15,433 bases of DNA from JALZHR01 sp036389695 (GCA_036389695.1 DASVWG010000415.1:1-15433), one strand, 5' to 3'. Counted from the first letter of the stretch, positions 7,465 to 15,290 are shown. Numbers and translations: made by a program. Notes: generated from the sequence alone by a model not told the origin.

Positions 7465-10400
7465 TTAGAAATCTAATCGCAGACCGACACGAATCTGGCG
7501 CGGGCGAACCGTGCGCGTCGGGGCTAAAAATCCAGCCTGCGCGTTGGCGACGGTCGTCGGGTTCGTGCTGTTTAAAAGGTTGAAGTCAATAAAGTTAGAG
7601 CCGAAGCTGAAAACCGTCATATTCAGAATATTGTTAAATTCGATTGACGGGCGCAGACGGATTCTTTCAGTTAATTTAAACTGACGGCTGACGTTTAAAT
7701 CGAAGATGTATAAACGCGGACCTTTTCCGGCGTTGCGCGGCAGATTGCCCGGACTTCCGATTGGCGCAAGCGAAAATTGACCTGCCAAACCGGCGGGAAA
7801 CGCCGAGCCGAATTCGCGCCAGCCAATATCGTCCAGATTTCCGCTGAAATTCGGACGGTCGTTGCTGATGTCGTCAAGATTGCGGTCTTCGCCGCCGTTG
7901 CCGAGATTGAACGGCGCGCTGGAGCCGAAACGGAAAACCGGCGACAAGCGCAAACCGCCCAGCCAGTTCGGCACATCGAACGTGCCGGAGAAGGCGAAGC
8001 GATGACGGCGGTCGAGCAGACTGCGCGCCCATTCGCGCTGGAAATCGCCCGGTATCGTCGCTTCCGAAGTATTGACGATGCCGTCGTCCTGCAGCTTGGA
8101 GAGCGTATAAACAAAACGCATCGAACCGGCAAAACCGTAGCCGAATTTGCGGTAACGGTTACGGACTTCAAACGTCGCGCCCATATAGCGGCTGTTGCCG
8201 ATTGAAGCGACGCGTTCGAGCTGGCTGGTTATTCCCTGTCCGAAAAACGCGCGCAGCGGGTTGAGCGTCGTCAAAGCGCGGCAGATTGCCGAGTTTACCG
8301 AGCCGCCGCAATCGGTGTTGTTGCGCGTGTTCAGATTGACGATACAGAGCGCGGTGGTCGCCGTACAAGCCGCCGTTCCGCCGTTGACATGAGTTCCCTG
8401 CGTATCGGTCGACGAACCAAGCTCAAACCTGTTCGGTCCGGTCGTGACGCCGAGCAGATAATCGGTAAACGTAATCTGACCGTTAGCGTCGCGGTCGGGC
8501 GTATTTGCCGGCAGTACCGGCGCGTTCGGGTTGTATTCGCGCCACAGATGCGCGGTTTTGTTATAGGTCAGGTTCGTTTCGAAAACGATTCCTTTAAAGA
8601 CTTCACGCTCGAATCCGACGTTGAATTGATAGCTTTCGGGCATTTTCAGATTCGGTTCCAGGCTGCGGAAAGCCTGACCGGAAATCGCCAGCTCGCGGAC
8701 GCTGCGGGTCGTTCCGGCGGTGTCAATCGGAATCTGCGTGTCGAGCGTGAGCGGGCGCGGATTCGGGAAAAGACTGCTCAGAAAATTGCGCGCCGCAGTT
8801 TGCTGCGCCGTCGTCAGATTTCTCGAATCGAAATAATATTCCTGCGCGCCAGCCGTAAAATCGTCAATCGTGCGCAGCAGAGCGCGGTTGTAGAACATTC
8901 CCGCGCCGAAGCGAAGCACGGTTTTCTCGCCTTTAAAAGGATTCCAGGCGACCGAAGCGCGCGGTCCGAAATTGTTGTTGTCGTCCACGACCGTTTCTCT
9001 TTCGTAACGCAAACCGTAGCTGACGGTTAAGTTAGAGCGAGCGCGCCAATCGTCCTGAGCGAAAAATCCGTAATATGTATTTTTGACTTTCGAATCGTTG
9101 TTAAAGGCTTGCTGGAAGCTGGAAACCGAGTTTTGACTGAAAAATGAAAAGTTGCTGAAGCGATAAGTTCCGGTGACGTCAAAGCGGTCGATAAAAAGCG
9201 AATTGACGCGCTGCACGTCGCCGCCGAAACGCAGCGTATGCGAACCGGCAACGTAAGAAATCGTGTCCTGAAACTGCCAGCGGTTTTCTTTGCGGTCGCT
9301 CGAACCGGAGGTCGAGGAACCGAAAATCTGCGTCGTCGAGCTTTCGCCCGGCGGCGTGAAAGTAACCAGAATAACGGGCGATTCGGCTTCACTGGTCGCA
9401 ATAAACGGGCGCAGCGTCGAATACTGAAAGCGGAACTGATTAACGACTTTCGCCGACAAAATCCAGTTATGCGTGGCGTTGATGCCGTCGGTGTTGCGGA
9501 TTCTGCCGATCAGCGCGTCAGCCAGGCGATTCGTTCCGCTGAACTGTCGCAAATCGTTCGAGCGTCCGAGCTGATAGATGAAATACAGGCTGTGCCTGCT
9601 GTTCAGATTCCAGTCAACGCGCGTCGAAAAAATATGTTTTTTCGACGGCGTGTCAAACGGCGCGATATACGGCGCGACGGTAACCTGATTCGGAGCCGTG
9701 CCGACCGTCACGGTCGTGCCGGGATTAGTCGGCGCGGGCAACGTAAAACGCGAATTCGAGCTCACCGGAACCCACGCGTCGATGATGGTATCTTCCTTGA
9801 TTTTGTCGTATTCGTAAGCCGTAAAAAAGAATAATTTGTCTTTGACAATCGGACCGCCGAAGGTAAAGCCGGGGTCGTGATTCTGAAACGGCGGTATCGA
9901 GATGCCGCGACGGTTATTGTTCCAGGTGTTGGCGTTCAGACTTTCGTCGCGGAAAAAATAGAAAGCGCGACCGCGAAACTTGTTCGAGCCGCCGCGCGTG
10001 CGAATGTTGACGCGACCGCCGGAAGCGCGACCGTATTCGGCGGAAAACTGGTTTGTAATGACCTGCACTTCGCTGATTGATTCGATGGAAGGCTGAAAAC
10101 GAAATCCCGCCGTGCGGTCGTCGTTGTTGTCCAAACCGTCAATCGTGATGTTGTTCGAATAAGCCGCGCCGCCCGAAAGCGCGAAAAGTCCGGCTTCTTC
10201 CGGCGTCGTGCCCGGCGCGCTGATGCCGCGACCGCCGCGGTCATTCGCCAAATCTCTGGTCGAAAGCGGCTCTTCCGTGACGCCGCCGAGCGTGAAGACC
10301 AAATCCAGCGGGTTGCGCGAAACGTTCGGCAGTTCTTCGATTTCGCGTTCGGTGACGGTTCCGCCGACGACCGTGCGCGTCGTATCGACCGCCGGCTGGT

Positions 10401-10794
10401 CGTCGCCGCCGACCGTCACGGTCTGCTCGACCTGCACGCCGGCAGGAGCGAGCGCAAAATCGAGCTGCACGTTCTGCCCGGCAATCGTGACGATGTCGAT
10501 GTGCTCTTTCGCGCCGAAGCCCTGCGAAGTCGCCCTGATTTTATAAGTTCCGGGCTGAAGGTCGACGATTTTATAAACGCCGTCCTCGTTCGTGACGACC
10601 GTGCGCACGATATTTTTTTCGATTTGCGTGGCGGTCACGCTGGCGCCGACAATCGCCGCGCCGTTCGTATCGGCGACTTTACCGCTAATCGTTACATCGT
10701 CGAGGTCTTGCGCAAAACCGCCGACCGCCAGGGCAAACATCAACAAACTCAGCAAGCCAGCAGAAAACAAAAGTCTCCGAAATACACTTTTCAT
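7465..10794 (-). CDS. Oar-like TonB-dependent receptor with carboxypeptidase-regulatory-like domain
   Basis: ATG at 10794, preceded by a strong Shine-Dalgarno (AGGAG). A signal peptide (residues ~1-28, ending GGFAQ) is followed by a CarboxypepD_reg-like beta-sandwich (~33-115; ISGKVADTNGAAIVGASVTA, then NEDGVYKIVDLQPGTYKI). A plug domain follows (~130-260; NITIDGLDNND, SEVQVITNQFSAEYGRASGG). The rest is an outer-membrane beta-barrel whose last residues, VGLRLDF, end in Phe as expected for BAM-dependent folding. At 1109 aa this is typical of the large Oar-like receptors abundant in Acidobacteria, whose substrates are mostly unknown (proposed saccharides or peptides). A four-Cys segment (AACTATTALC ... 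DCGGSVNSAIC, near residue 830) may be a disulfide-bonded extracellular loop. No clear TonB box is visible. No dedicated partner gene flanks it. Confidence 0.93.
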   Translation of the reverse strand: MKSVFRRLLFSAGLLSLLMFALAVGGFAQDLDDVTISGKVADTNGAAIVGASVTATQIEKNIVRTVVTNEDGVYKIVDLQPGTYKIRATSQGFGAKEHIDIVTIAGQNVQLDFALAPAGVQVEQTVTVGGDDQPAVDTTRTVVGGTVTEREIEELPNVSRNPLDLVFTLGGVTEEPLSTRDLANDRGGRGISAPGTTPEEAGLFALSGGAAYSNNITIDGLDNNDDRTAGFRFQPSIESISEVQVITNQFSAEYGRASGGRVNIRTRGGSNKFRGRAFYFFRDESLNANTWNNNRRGISIPPFQNHDPGFTFGGPIVKDKLFFFTAYEYDKIKEDTIIDAWVPVSSNSRFTLPAPTNPGTTVTVGTAPNQVTVAPYIAPFDTPSKKHIFSTRVDWNLNSRHSLYFIYQLGRSNDLRQFSGTNRLADALIGRIRNTDGINATHNWILSAKVVNQFRFQYSTLRPFIATSEAESPVILVTFTPPGESSTTQIFGSSTSGSSDRKENRWQFQDTISYVAGSHTLRFGGDVQRVNSLFIDRFDVTGTYRFSNFSFFSQNSVSSFQQAFNNDSKVKNTYYGFFAQDDWRARSNLTVSYGLRYERETVVDDNNNFGPRASVAWNPFKGEKTVLRFGAGMFYNRALLRTIDDFTAGAQEYYFDSRNLTTAQQTAARNFLSSLFPNPRPLTLDTQIPIDTAGTTRSVRELAISGQAFRSLEPNLKMPESYQFNVGFEREVFKGIVFETNLTYNKTAHLWREYNPNAPVLPANTPDRDANGQITFTDYLLGVTTGPNRFELGSSTDTQGTHVNGGTAACTATTALCIVNLNTRNNTDCGGSVNSAICRALTTLNPLRAFFGQGITSQLERVASIGNSRYMGATFEVRNRYRKFGYGFAGSMRFVYTLSKLQDDGIVNTSEATIPGDFQREWARSLLDRRHRFAFSGTFDVPNWLGGLRLSPVFRFGSSAPFNLGNGGEDRNLDDISNDRPNFSGNLDDIGWREFGSAFPAGLAGQFSLAPIGSPGNLPRNAGKGPRLYIFDLNVSRQFKLTERIRLRPSIEFNNILNMTVFSFGSNFIDFNLLNSTNPTTVANAQAGFLAPTRTVRPRQIRVGLRLDF

Positions 10795-10824
10795 TAAAGC
10801 TCTCCTAGAATTTTTTAAAACAGG

Positions 10825-10849
10825 TTTCAGCCGCTAATTCGGGCTAAAA
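10825..10849 (-). other. Small hairpin in the TonB receptor leader
   Basis: TTTCAGCC (10825-10832) pairs with GGCTAAAA (10842-10849) with one G-U pair and a 9-nt loop, 30 bp upstream of the receptor ATG. It has no U-tract after it. It could be a weak terminator for the upstream operon or a 5' leader structure. Confidence 0.3.
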
Positions 10850-10900
10850 CAAAATGGACACCTTTTTATGGGATTGTGAAAGCGTCTATTGTGGCTCAGA

Positions 10901-10925
10901 AAAGCAGGAAAAGTAAAGCAGGAAA
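10901..10925. repeat. 11-bp direct repeat with 14-bp (2 x 7) period
   Basis: AAAGCAGGAAA occurs at 10901-10911 and 10915-10925. The 14-bp period is two heptamers, which hints at kinship with the heptamer elements elsewhere in the window, but there is no inverted arm. It lies about 30 bp after the hspR stop. Confidence 0.45.
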
Positions 10926-10955
10926 GCGGAGTTTCGGCATTAAATGCGAGTAAAA

Positions 10956-11363
10956 TTATTCGTCGTCGCCGTTTTCTCGGCGGCGGCTCTGCTGCATCAG
11001 GACGAGCCGCGAAATCGGAATCAGCGCTTCGGATTCGGAAAGCTGTTCGGACGGACGCGGAAATTCGTTGGCGTGCGTGCGCAGATATTCGAAAAAGCGC
11101 TCAAATTCGTGCTGCATCGCATCCATTTTCTCGCGCATATTCAGGATAATTTCGACGCCCGCCAGATTGACGCCCAAATCGCGCGTCAGCGAGAGAATAA
11201 CTTCCAGCCGTTCAAGGTCGGTGTCGGTGTAAAGCCGCGTGTTGCCTTCCGAGCGCGAAGGTTTCAGCAAGCCCTCGCGCTCATAAAGCCGCAAAGTCTG
11301 CGGATGAACGTCAAAAAGCTCGGCAACGGCGCTGATTGTGTATGTCTTAACCTTCTTCTTCAT
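10956..11363 (-). CDS. hspR: MerR-family heat-shock repressor HspR
   Basis: 135 aa, ATG at 11363. The winged-helix MerR DNA-binding domain occupies residues ~7-75: helix-turn-helix TISAVAELFDVHPQTLRLYE, the wing with REGLLKPSRSEGNTRLYT, and the HspR-typical LTRDLGVNLAGVEIIL. A coiled-coil dimerisation helix (~76-98, MREKMDAMQHEFERFFEYL) and an acidic tail follow. There are no effector-binding cysteines, as expected for HspR. In actinobacteria HspR binds HAIR sites and represses the dnaK operon, using DnaK as co-repressor. Its position at the end of a dnaK...dnaJ cluster supports the same autoregulatory loop here. Its leader consists almost wholly of a heptamer-periodic repeat (11367-11450) with no visible Shine-Dalgarno, so it may be translated weakly. 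Confidence 0.92.
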   Translation of the reverse strand: MKKKVKTYTISAVAELFDVHPQTLRLYEREGLLKPSRSEGNTRLYTDTDLERLEVILSLTRDLGVNLAGVEIILNMREKMDAMQHEFERFFEYLRTHANEFPRPSEQLSESEALIPISRLVLMQQSRRRENGDDE

Positions 11364-11366
11364 AAA

Positions 11367-11450
11367 TTTTGAATTTTAAGTTTTGAGTTTTAAATTATTT
11401 TGAGTCTTTGTTTTAAACTCATAATTCAAAACTCATAATTCAAAACTATT
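11367..11450. repeat. Heptamer-periodic inverted-repeat element 3 between dnaJ and hspR
   Basis: The left side reads TTTTGAA, TTTTAAG, TTTTGAG, TTTTAAA (11367-11394). The right side reads AACTCAT, AATTCAA, AACTCAT, AATTCAA, AACTATT (11416-11450), including two perfect tandem 14-mers (11417-11430, 11431-11444). The two sides are imperfect reverse complements. The dnaJ stop codon (11446-11448) lies inside the fifth right-hand unit. The element occupies nearly the whole dnaJ-hspR gap. Confidence 0.75.
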
Positions 11451-12618
11451 CCAAACCCATCGCCTTGCGCGGATTTTCCGCATTCGCTTTTTCAAACTCG
11501 CGCAGAATTTCCTTCGATTCTTCCGAAATAATTCGCGGCAGAGTTATCTGCACTTCGACAAACTGGTCGCCGCGCAATTGCGGGTTTCTCAAAGATGGAA
11601 CGCCGCGCTCGCGCAGGCGAAATTTCTGTCCGGACTGCGTGCCCGCAGGGATTTTCAATTGCGCTCTGCCTTCGACGGTCGGCACTTCAATCTTCGCGCC
11701 GAGCGCCGCCTCCGGCACGGTTATCGGCACGGTCACATAGATATTATCGCCCTTACGCGTAAAAAACCGGTGCTTGCCGACATTTGTAATAATAAATAAA
11801 TCGCCCGGCTCAGCCCCAAGACGCCCGCCGTGACCTTTTTTCGGAATCCGCACGCGCGAGCCCGTATCGACGCCCGCCGGAATGCGAACTTTCACCTGCT
11901 CGGTTTTCGGCGTCACGCCTTTACCGTGGCAAACCGAGCAAGGCTGGCGGCGTCTGCCGCTTCCTTCGCAATCGGGGCAGGTCTGCGAAAACTGCAATCG
12001 CCCGCCCTGTTTCTGCACCTGTCCGCTGCCGTGACAGGTCGGGCAAACGACGACCGGACCGCCCGTATCGCCCGCGCCCTGACAGCGCGAGCACTGCTCG
12101 GAGCGGTCAACCGTCAGATTCGTCGTCAAGCCCGTCACCGATTCTTCAAACGACAAGGCGAGCGGAATTTCAATGTCTTTGCCTTTTTTCGGCAGCGGGC
12201 GCGGCGGCTCGGGCTGTGTTTGCTGCGTCCGGCTGCTGCCGCCGAAAAGGTCTGAGAAAATGTCTCGAAAGCTCGTCCCGCCGCCGCTCGAGCCGGTCGT
12301 CGAGCCTGTATCCCACGAAAAACCCGAAAAATCGAATCCGCCCGCGCCGCTGCCCGCACCGGCGCCCGCGCCGAACGGCGAATCAGGGTCGAGATTGTCG
12401 TTATAATAGCCGAAACGGTCGTATACTTTACGTTTTTTCTCGTCGGAAAGAACGTCGTAGGCTTCCTGGACTTCCTTAAATTTATCCTCGGACGCTTTAT
12501 CATTCGGATTCACGTCCGGATGATGCTTGCGCGCCAGGCGGCGATAAGCTTTTTTAATCTCGTCCGCCTTGGCGTCTTTTTTTATACCGAGTATGCCGTA
12601 ATAATCTTTGTTTGCCAC
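11446..12618 (-). CDS. dnaJ: Chaperone protein DnaJ (Hsp40)
   Basis: 390 aa. J-domain at residues ~1-70 with the HPD motif at 33-35, which stimulates DnaK ATPase. A Gly/Ser/Phe-rich linker follows (~80-130; GAGAGAGSGAGGFDFSGF). The zinc-finger domain has four CxxCxGxG-type modules at Cys 176/179, 192/195, 214/217 and 227/230, binding two zinc ions. The C-terminal substrate-binding domains run from ~240 to 375. All key residues are intact, so this is a full class A (type I) DnaJ. The start is GTG at 12618. This start directly abuts the stop codon of the toxin gene (12619-12621) and no strong Shine-Dalgarno is visible, suggesting translational coupling to the toxin cistron. It partners with the DnaK encoded upstream in the same operon. 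Confidence 0.97.
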   Translation of the reverse strand: MANKDYYGILGIKKDAKADEIKKAYRRLARKHHPDVNPNDKASEDKFKEVQEAYDVLSDEKKRKVYDRFGYYNDNLDPDSPFGAGAGAGSGAGGFDFSGFSWDTGSTTGSSGGGTSFRDIFSDLFGGSSRTQQTQPEPPRPLPKKGKDIEIPLALSFEESVTGLTTNLTVDRSEQCSRCQGAGDTGGPVVVCPTCHGSGQVQKQGGRLQFSQTCPDCEGSGRRRQPCSVCHGKGVTPKTEQVKVRIPAGVDTGSRVRIPKKGHGGRLGAEPGDLFIITNVGKHRFFTRKGDNIYVTVPITVPEAALGAKIEVPTVEGRAQLKIPAGTQSGQKFRLRERGVPSLRNPQLRGDQFVEVQITLPRIISEESKEILREFEKANAENPRKAMGLE

Positions 12619-12936
12619 TTATTTATCAAAACCGAATGTATATTTGATTGCTTCAAAAACTTCCTGCATTCTACCGTCGGAGAGATGCGTTATATAACCG
12701 CTTATTTTGTCTTTCGGAACGGTTTGAACTGACGCCAGATTAATCGCACACGCTTCCCACATTCCATCGCTCTCATCAATTAAAACTTGTGTTCCGGCAT
12801 CACGAATAGTTGTCGTAATCGGAACAACGGTTATTGCATTTAATTCCGGAATCAAAGAATTGCGAGTCAAAATTAAAACAGGGCGGCGTTTGTCGGGTTC
12901 CTTGAAACTATAACGATAAACGTCGCCCTGAATCAT
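12619..12936 (-). CDS. mazF: MazF/PemK-type endoribonuclease toxin
   Basis: 105 aa from ATG at 12936, which overlaps the antitoxin stop as ATGA and is preceded by a strong Shine-Dalgarno (GGGAGGA). A TTG at 12948 is in frame, but it overlaps that Shine-Dalgarno and is unlikely to be the start. Family features are IQGDVYRYSF (GDV start strand), the RRPVLIL strand with the conserved Arg, AITVVPITTTIRD, and the W-x-C-A-I-N-L-A-S-V-Q-TVPKDKI segment followed by a LSDGRMQEVFEAIKYTFGF C-terminal helix. MazF toxins cleave mRNA at short recognition sequences in the cytoplasm and are neutralised by binding the antitoxin tail. Base composition is more A+T-rich than dnaK and dnaJ, consistent with later insertion into the chaperone operon. 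Cleavage specificity cannot be predicted. Confidence 0.92.
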   Translation of the reverse strand: MIQGDVYRYSFKEPDKRRPVLILTRNSLIPELNAITVVPITTTIRDAGTQVLIDESDGMWEACAINLASVQTVPKDKISGYITHLSDGRMQEVFEAIKYTFGFDK

Positions 12937-13163
12937 TTGTCCTCCCAAACCTGCTCGTCCTGCCAGATTTCGTATTCTTCGGGCTGCTGCGGAAAACTTC
13001 TGTAACTCTCGATAGTTTTTTGGTCTTTTTCAATAAGCCTTAGCTTCCGCAAAACTTCATGCAAAGTATCTTGAAAAATTTCAGAACGATCTATTTGCAA
13101 GTCTTTTGCCAGAGCATCGGCTTCCGCCCATAATTTTTCGTCAATTTCAATTTGAACGGTCAT
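12933..13163 (-). CDS. Ribbon-helix-helix antitoxin of the MazEF-type pair
   Basis: 76 aa, ATG at 13163. The N-terminal TVQIEIDEKLWAEADALAKD matches a ribbon-helix-helix (CopG/MetJ-like) DNA-binding fold: one beta strand, then two helices around LQIDRSEIFQDTLHEVLRKL. The acidic, Trp-rich C-terminus (EEYEIWQDEQVWEDK) is the expected toxin-binding tail. It overlaps the toxin start by four bases (ATGA), the usual coupling for antitoxin-first TA pairs. Such antitoxins autoregulate their own operon, but here the promoter region is the short dnaK-antitoxin gap occupied by a large hairpin. Transcription may therefore come mainly from the dnaK promoter. The general class is clear; the subfamily is not. 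Confidence 0.88.
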   Translation of the reverse strand: MTVQIEIDEKLWAEADALAKDLQIDRSEIFQDTLHEVLRKLRLIEKDQKTIESYRSFPQQPEEYEIWQDEQVWEDK

Positions 13164-13197
13164 CGCTTTTTCGTTTAATTCCTAATAACCTCAAAGG

Positions 13198-13243
13198 AAT
13201 CGTAAATCGTGAACAGATGAAATTCTGTTCACGATTTACGATT
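13198..13243. terminator. Perfect 20-bp hairpin after dnaK, possible attenuator
   Basis: Bases 13198-13217 are the exact reverse complement of 13224-13243, with a 6-nt loop (TGAAAT). It lies between the dnaK stop and the antitoxin start. It has no strong U-tract in the - direction, so it may act as a partial attenuator, an mRNA-processing or a stability element that sets dnaK apart from the distal genes. Confidence 0.55.
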
Positions 13244-13259
13244 TACGATTAACGAATTA
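13198..13259. repeat. Heptamer-periodic inverted-repeat element 4 abutting the dnaK stop
   Basis: Right side in heptamers from 13225: CTGTTCA, CGATTTA, CGATTTA, CGATTAA, CGAATTA, ending at 13259. The last three bases (TTA, 13257-13259) are the dnaK stop codon read on the - strand. The left arm (13198-13217) is a perfect reverse complement of the inner units. Confidence 0.85.
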
Positions 13260-15203
13260 CTTTTTCTCTTCGTCAACATCAACGTATTCGGCGTCGATGA
13301 CGTTGTCGTCGCCCGAGCTTGAAGATGTATCGCTCGCGCCCGCGCTTGCCGAAGAGGCTTGTTCGCCGCCGCTGGTTTCGGTTCCGCCGCCGGACTGCGC
13401 TGCGCCAGCTTGGCTGTAGAGCACTTCCGCGAGTTTGTGCGAAGCCGTTTGCAGACGGTTGAACGCGTTGTTCATCGCGTCCGAGTCGTCGCCGCCGAGA
13501 GCGGTTTTCGATTCGGAGATGGCGGCTTCGATTTCGCCTGCCGCGCCCGCGTCGAGCTTGTCTTTATTCTCGCCGAAAGATTTTTCGACCGAGTAGACAA
13601 GTCCGTCCAGACGGTTGCGCGCTTCGATGGTTTCCTTACGCTTGGTGTCTTCGCCCGCGTGCGATTCGGCGTCTTTCATCATCTTGTCGATTTCTTCTTT
13701 CGACAAGCCCGATGATGCCGTAATCGTAATCTTCTGCTCGCGTCCCGTGCCGACGTCTTTCGCCGAAACGTTGACGATGCCGTTGGCGTCGATGTCAAAC
13801 GTCACTTCAACCTGCGGAACGCCGCGCGGTGCGGGCGGAATGCCGACCAGATGGAATTTTCCGAGCGTTTTATTGTCGGAAGCCATCGGGCGCTCGCCCT
13901 GCAGGACGTGAACTTCGACGCTGGTTTGATTGTCCGAAGCGGTCGAAAAGATTTCCGACTTGCGCGTGGGAATCGTCGTGTTGCGCGGAATCATCTGCGT
14001 CATTACGCCGCCCAGAGTCTCGATGCCTAAGCTGAGAGGCGTCACGTCGAGCAGCAGAATATCCGTTTTTTCGCCGCCGAGAACCGCCGCCTGAACCGCC
14101 GCGCCGAGCGCGACCACTTCGTCCGGGTTGACGGATTTGTTCGGCTCTTTTCCGAAAAATTCCTTGACCATTTCCTGAACTTTCGGGATACGCGTCGAAC
14201 CGCCGACCAGCACGATTTCGTCAATCTGTCCTTTTTCGAGTCCGGCGTCTTTAATCGCCTGCTCGACGGGCGGCATCAGGCGTTTCAAAAGCGGCTCGGT
14301 CAACGCTTCAAATTTCGTCCGCGTCATTTTCATCACCAGATGCTTCGGTCCCGATTGGTCAGCCGTGATAAACGGCAAATTGATTTCGGTTTCCATCGCG
14401 CTCGAAAGCTCGACTTTCGCTTTTTCCGCCGATTCTTTCAGACGCTGCAAAGCCATCTTGTCAGCCGTCAAATCGATGCCCTGGTCTTTTTTGAATTCGT
14501 CGATAATCCATTTAATCAACGCTTCGTCGATGTCGTCGCCGCCCAGGTGCGTGTCGCCGTTCGTCGATTTCACTTCGACGACGCCTTCGCCGACTTCCAG
14601 AACGGAAATATCGAACGTTCCGCCGCCGAAGTCGAAAACGGCAATCGTTTCGTCTTTTTTCTTGTCCAGACCGTAAGCCAAAGCGGCGGCGGTCGGTTCG
14701 TTGACGATGCGCATCACTTCGAGACCGGCGATTTTTCCGGCGTCTTTCGTCGCCTGACGCTGCGCGTCGTTAAAATACGCCGGAACGGTGATGACCGCTT
14801 TGTCGACTTTTGCGCCGAGATAATCTTCGGCGGCTTTTTTGAGTTTCTGCAAAACCATCGCCGAAACTTCCGGCGGGCTGTATTGCTTGCCCTGCGCGTC
14901 GATGCGCACGTCGCCGTTCGAGGCTTTTTCTACTTTAAAGGGCACTTGTTTGATTTCGCCCTGCACTTCTTCATATTTTCGTCCCATAAAACGCTTAATC
15001 GAATACAGCGTATTTTCGGGATTCGTCACGGCTTGACGCTTGGCAACTTGTCCGACCAGGCGATTGCCGTCTTTTGTAAACGCAACCACCGACGGCGTTG
15101 TGCGCCCGCCTTCTTCGTTGGTGATGACCACCGGCTCGCCGCCTTCCATCACGGCGACGACCGAGTTCGTCGTCCCTAAATCGATTCCAATAATTTTACT
15201 CAT
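13257..15203 (-). CDS. dnaK: Chaperone protein DnaK (Hsp70)
   Basis: 648 aa, ATG at 15203 with GGAG about 10 nt upstream. The nucleotide-binding domain (~1-380) has phosphate-1 GIDLGTTNS (6-14), IVNEPTAAALAYG (~167-179) and phosphate-2 VFDFGGGTFDIS (~189-200). The linker DILLLDVTPLSLG (~385) is followed by the beta-sandwich substrate-binding domain and a helical lid, then a Gly/Ser/Ala-rich disordered tail ending in the conserved acidic EYVDVDEEKK. Length and motifs are normal. DnaK folds and remodels cytosolic proteins in an ATP cycle driven by DnaJ and GrpE. No grpE is found in this window. The promoter upstream resembles a sigma70 site, consistent with control by the HspR repressor encoded at the operon's end. 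Confidence 0.98.
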   Translation of the reverse strand: MSKIIGIDLGTTNSVVAVMEGGEPVVITNEEGGRTTPSVVAFTKDGNRLVGQVAKRQAVTNPENTLYSIKRFMGRKYEEVQGEIKQVPFKVEKASNGDVRIDAQGKQYSPPEVSAMVLQKLKKAAEDYLGAKVDKAVITVPAYFNDAQRQATKDAGKIAGLEVMRIVNEPTAAALAYGLDKKKDETIAVFDFGGGTFDISVLEVGEGVVEVKSTNGDTHLGGDDIDEALIKWIIDEFKKDQGIDLTADKMALQRLKESAEKAKVELSSAMETEINLPFITADQSGPKHLVMKMTRTKFEALTEPLLKRLMPPVEQAIKDAGLEKGQIDEIVLVGGSTRIPKVQEMVKEFFGKEPNKSVNPDEVVALGAAVQAAVLGGEKTDILLLDVTPLSLGIETLGGVMTQMIPRNTTIPTRKSEIFSTASDNQTSVEVHVLQGERPMASDNKTLGKFHLVGIPPAPRGVPQVEVTFDIDANGIVNVSAKDVGTGREQKITITASSGLSKEEIDKMMKDAESHAGEDTKRKETIEARNRLDGLVYSVEKSFGENKDKLDAGAAGEIEAAISESKTALGGDDSDAMNNAFNRLQTASHKLAEVLYSQAGAAQSGGGTETSGGEQASSASAGASDTSSSSGDDNVIDAEYVDVDEEKK

Positions 15204-15290
15204 TTCTTAACTTCTCCGAACTTATAATCGCTATTGCTTCTCATCAAGCCGTTTCTCACCAAAAGACAACAGCAAGTTGAATGTGTTTAT

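Noticed and set aside
11913..12110. - strand frame rich in Ala/Arg inside dnaJ
   Set aside because: It overlaps the DnaJ zinc-finger coding region in another frame and has no recognisable features.
12937..12948. Upstream TTG start for the MazF-like toxin
   Set aside because: It would read through the Shine-Dalgarno GGGAGGA, while the ATG at 12936 has ideal spacing and the usual ATGA overlap with the antitoxin stop.
13164..13256. A hidden grpE or small ORF between dnaK and the antitoxin
   Set aside because: The gap is only 93 bp, is filled by the heptamer hairpin element and has no coding frame of useful length.
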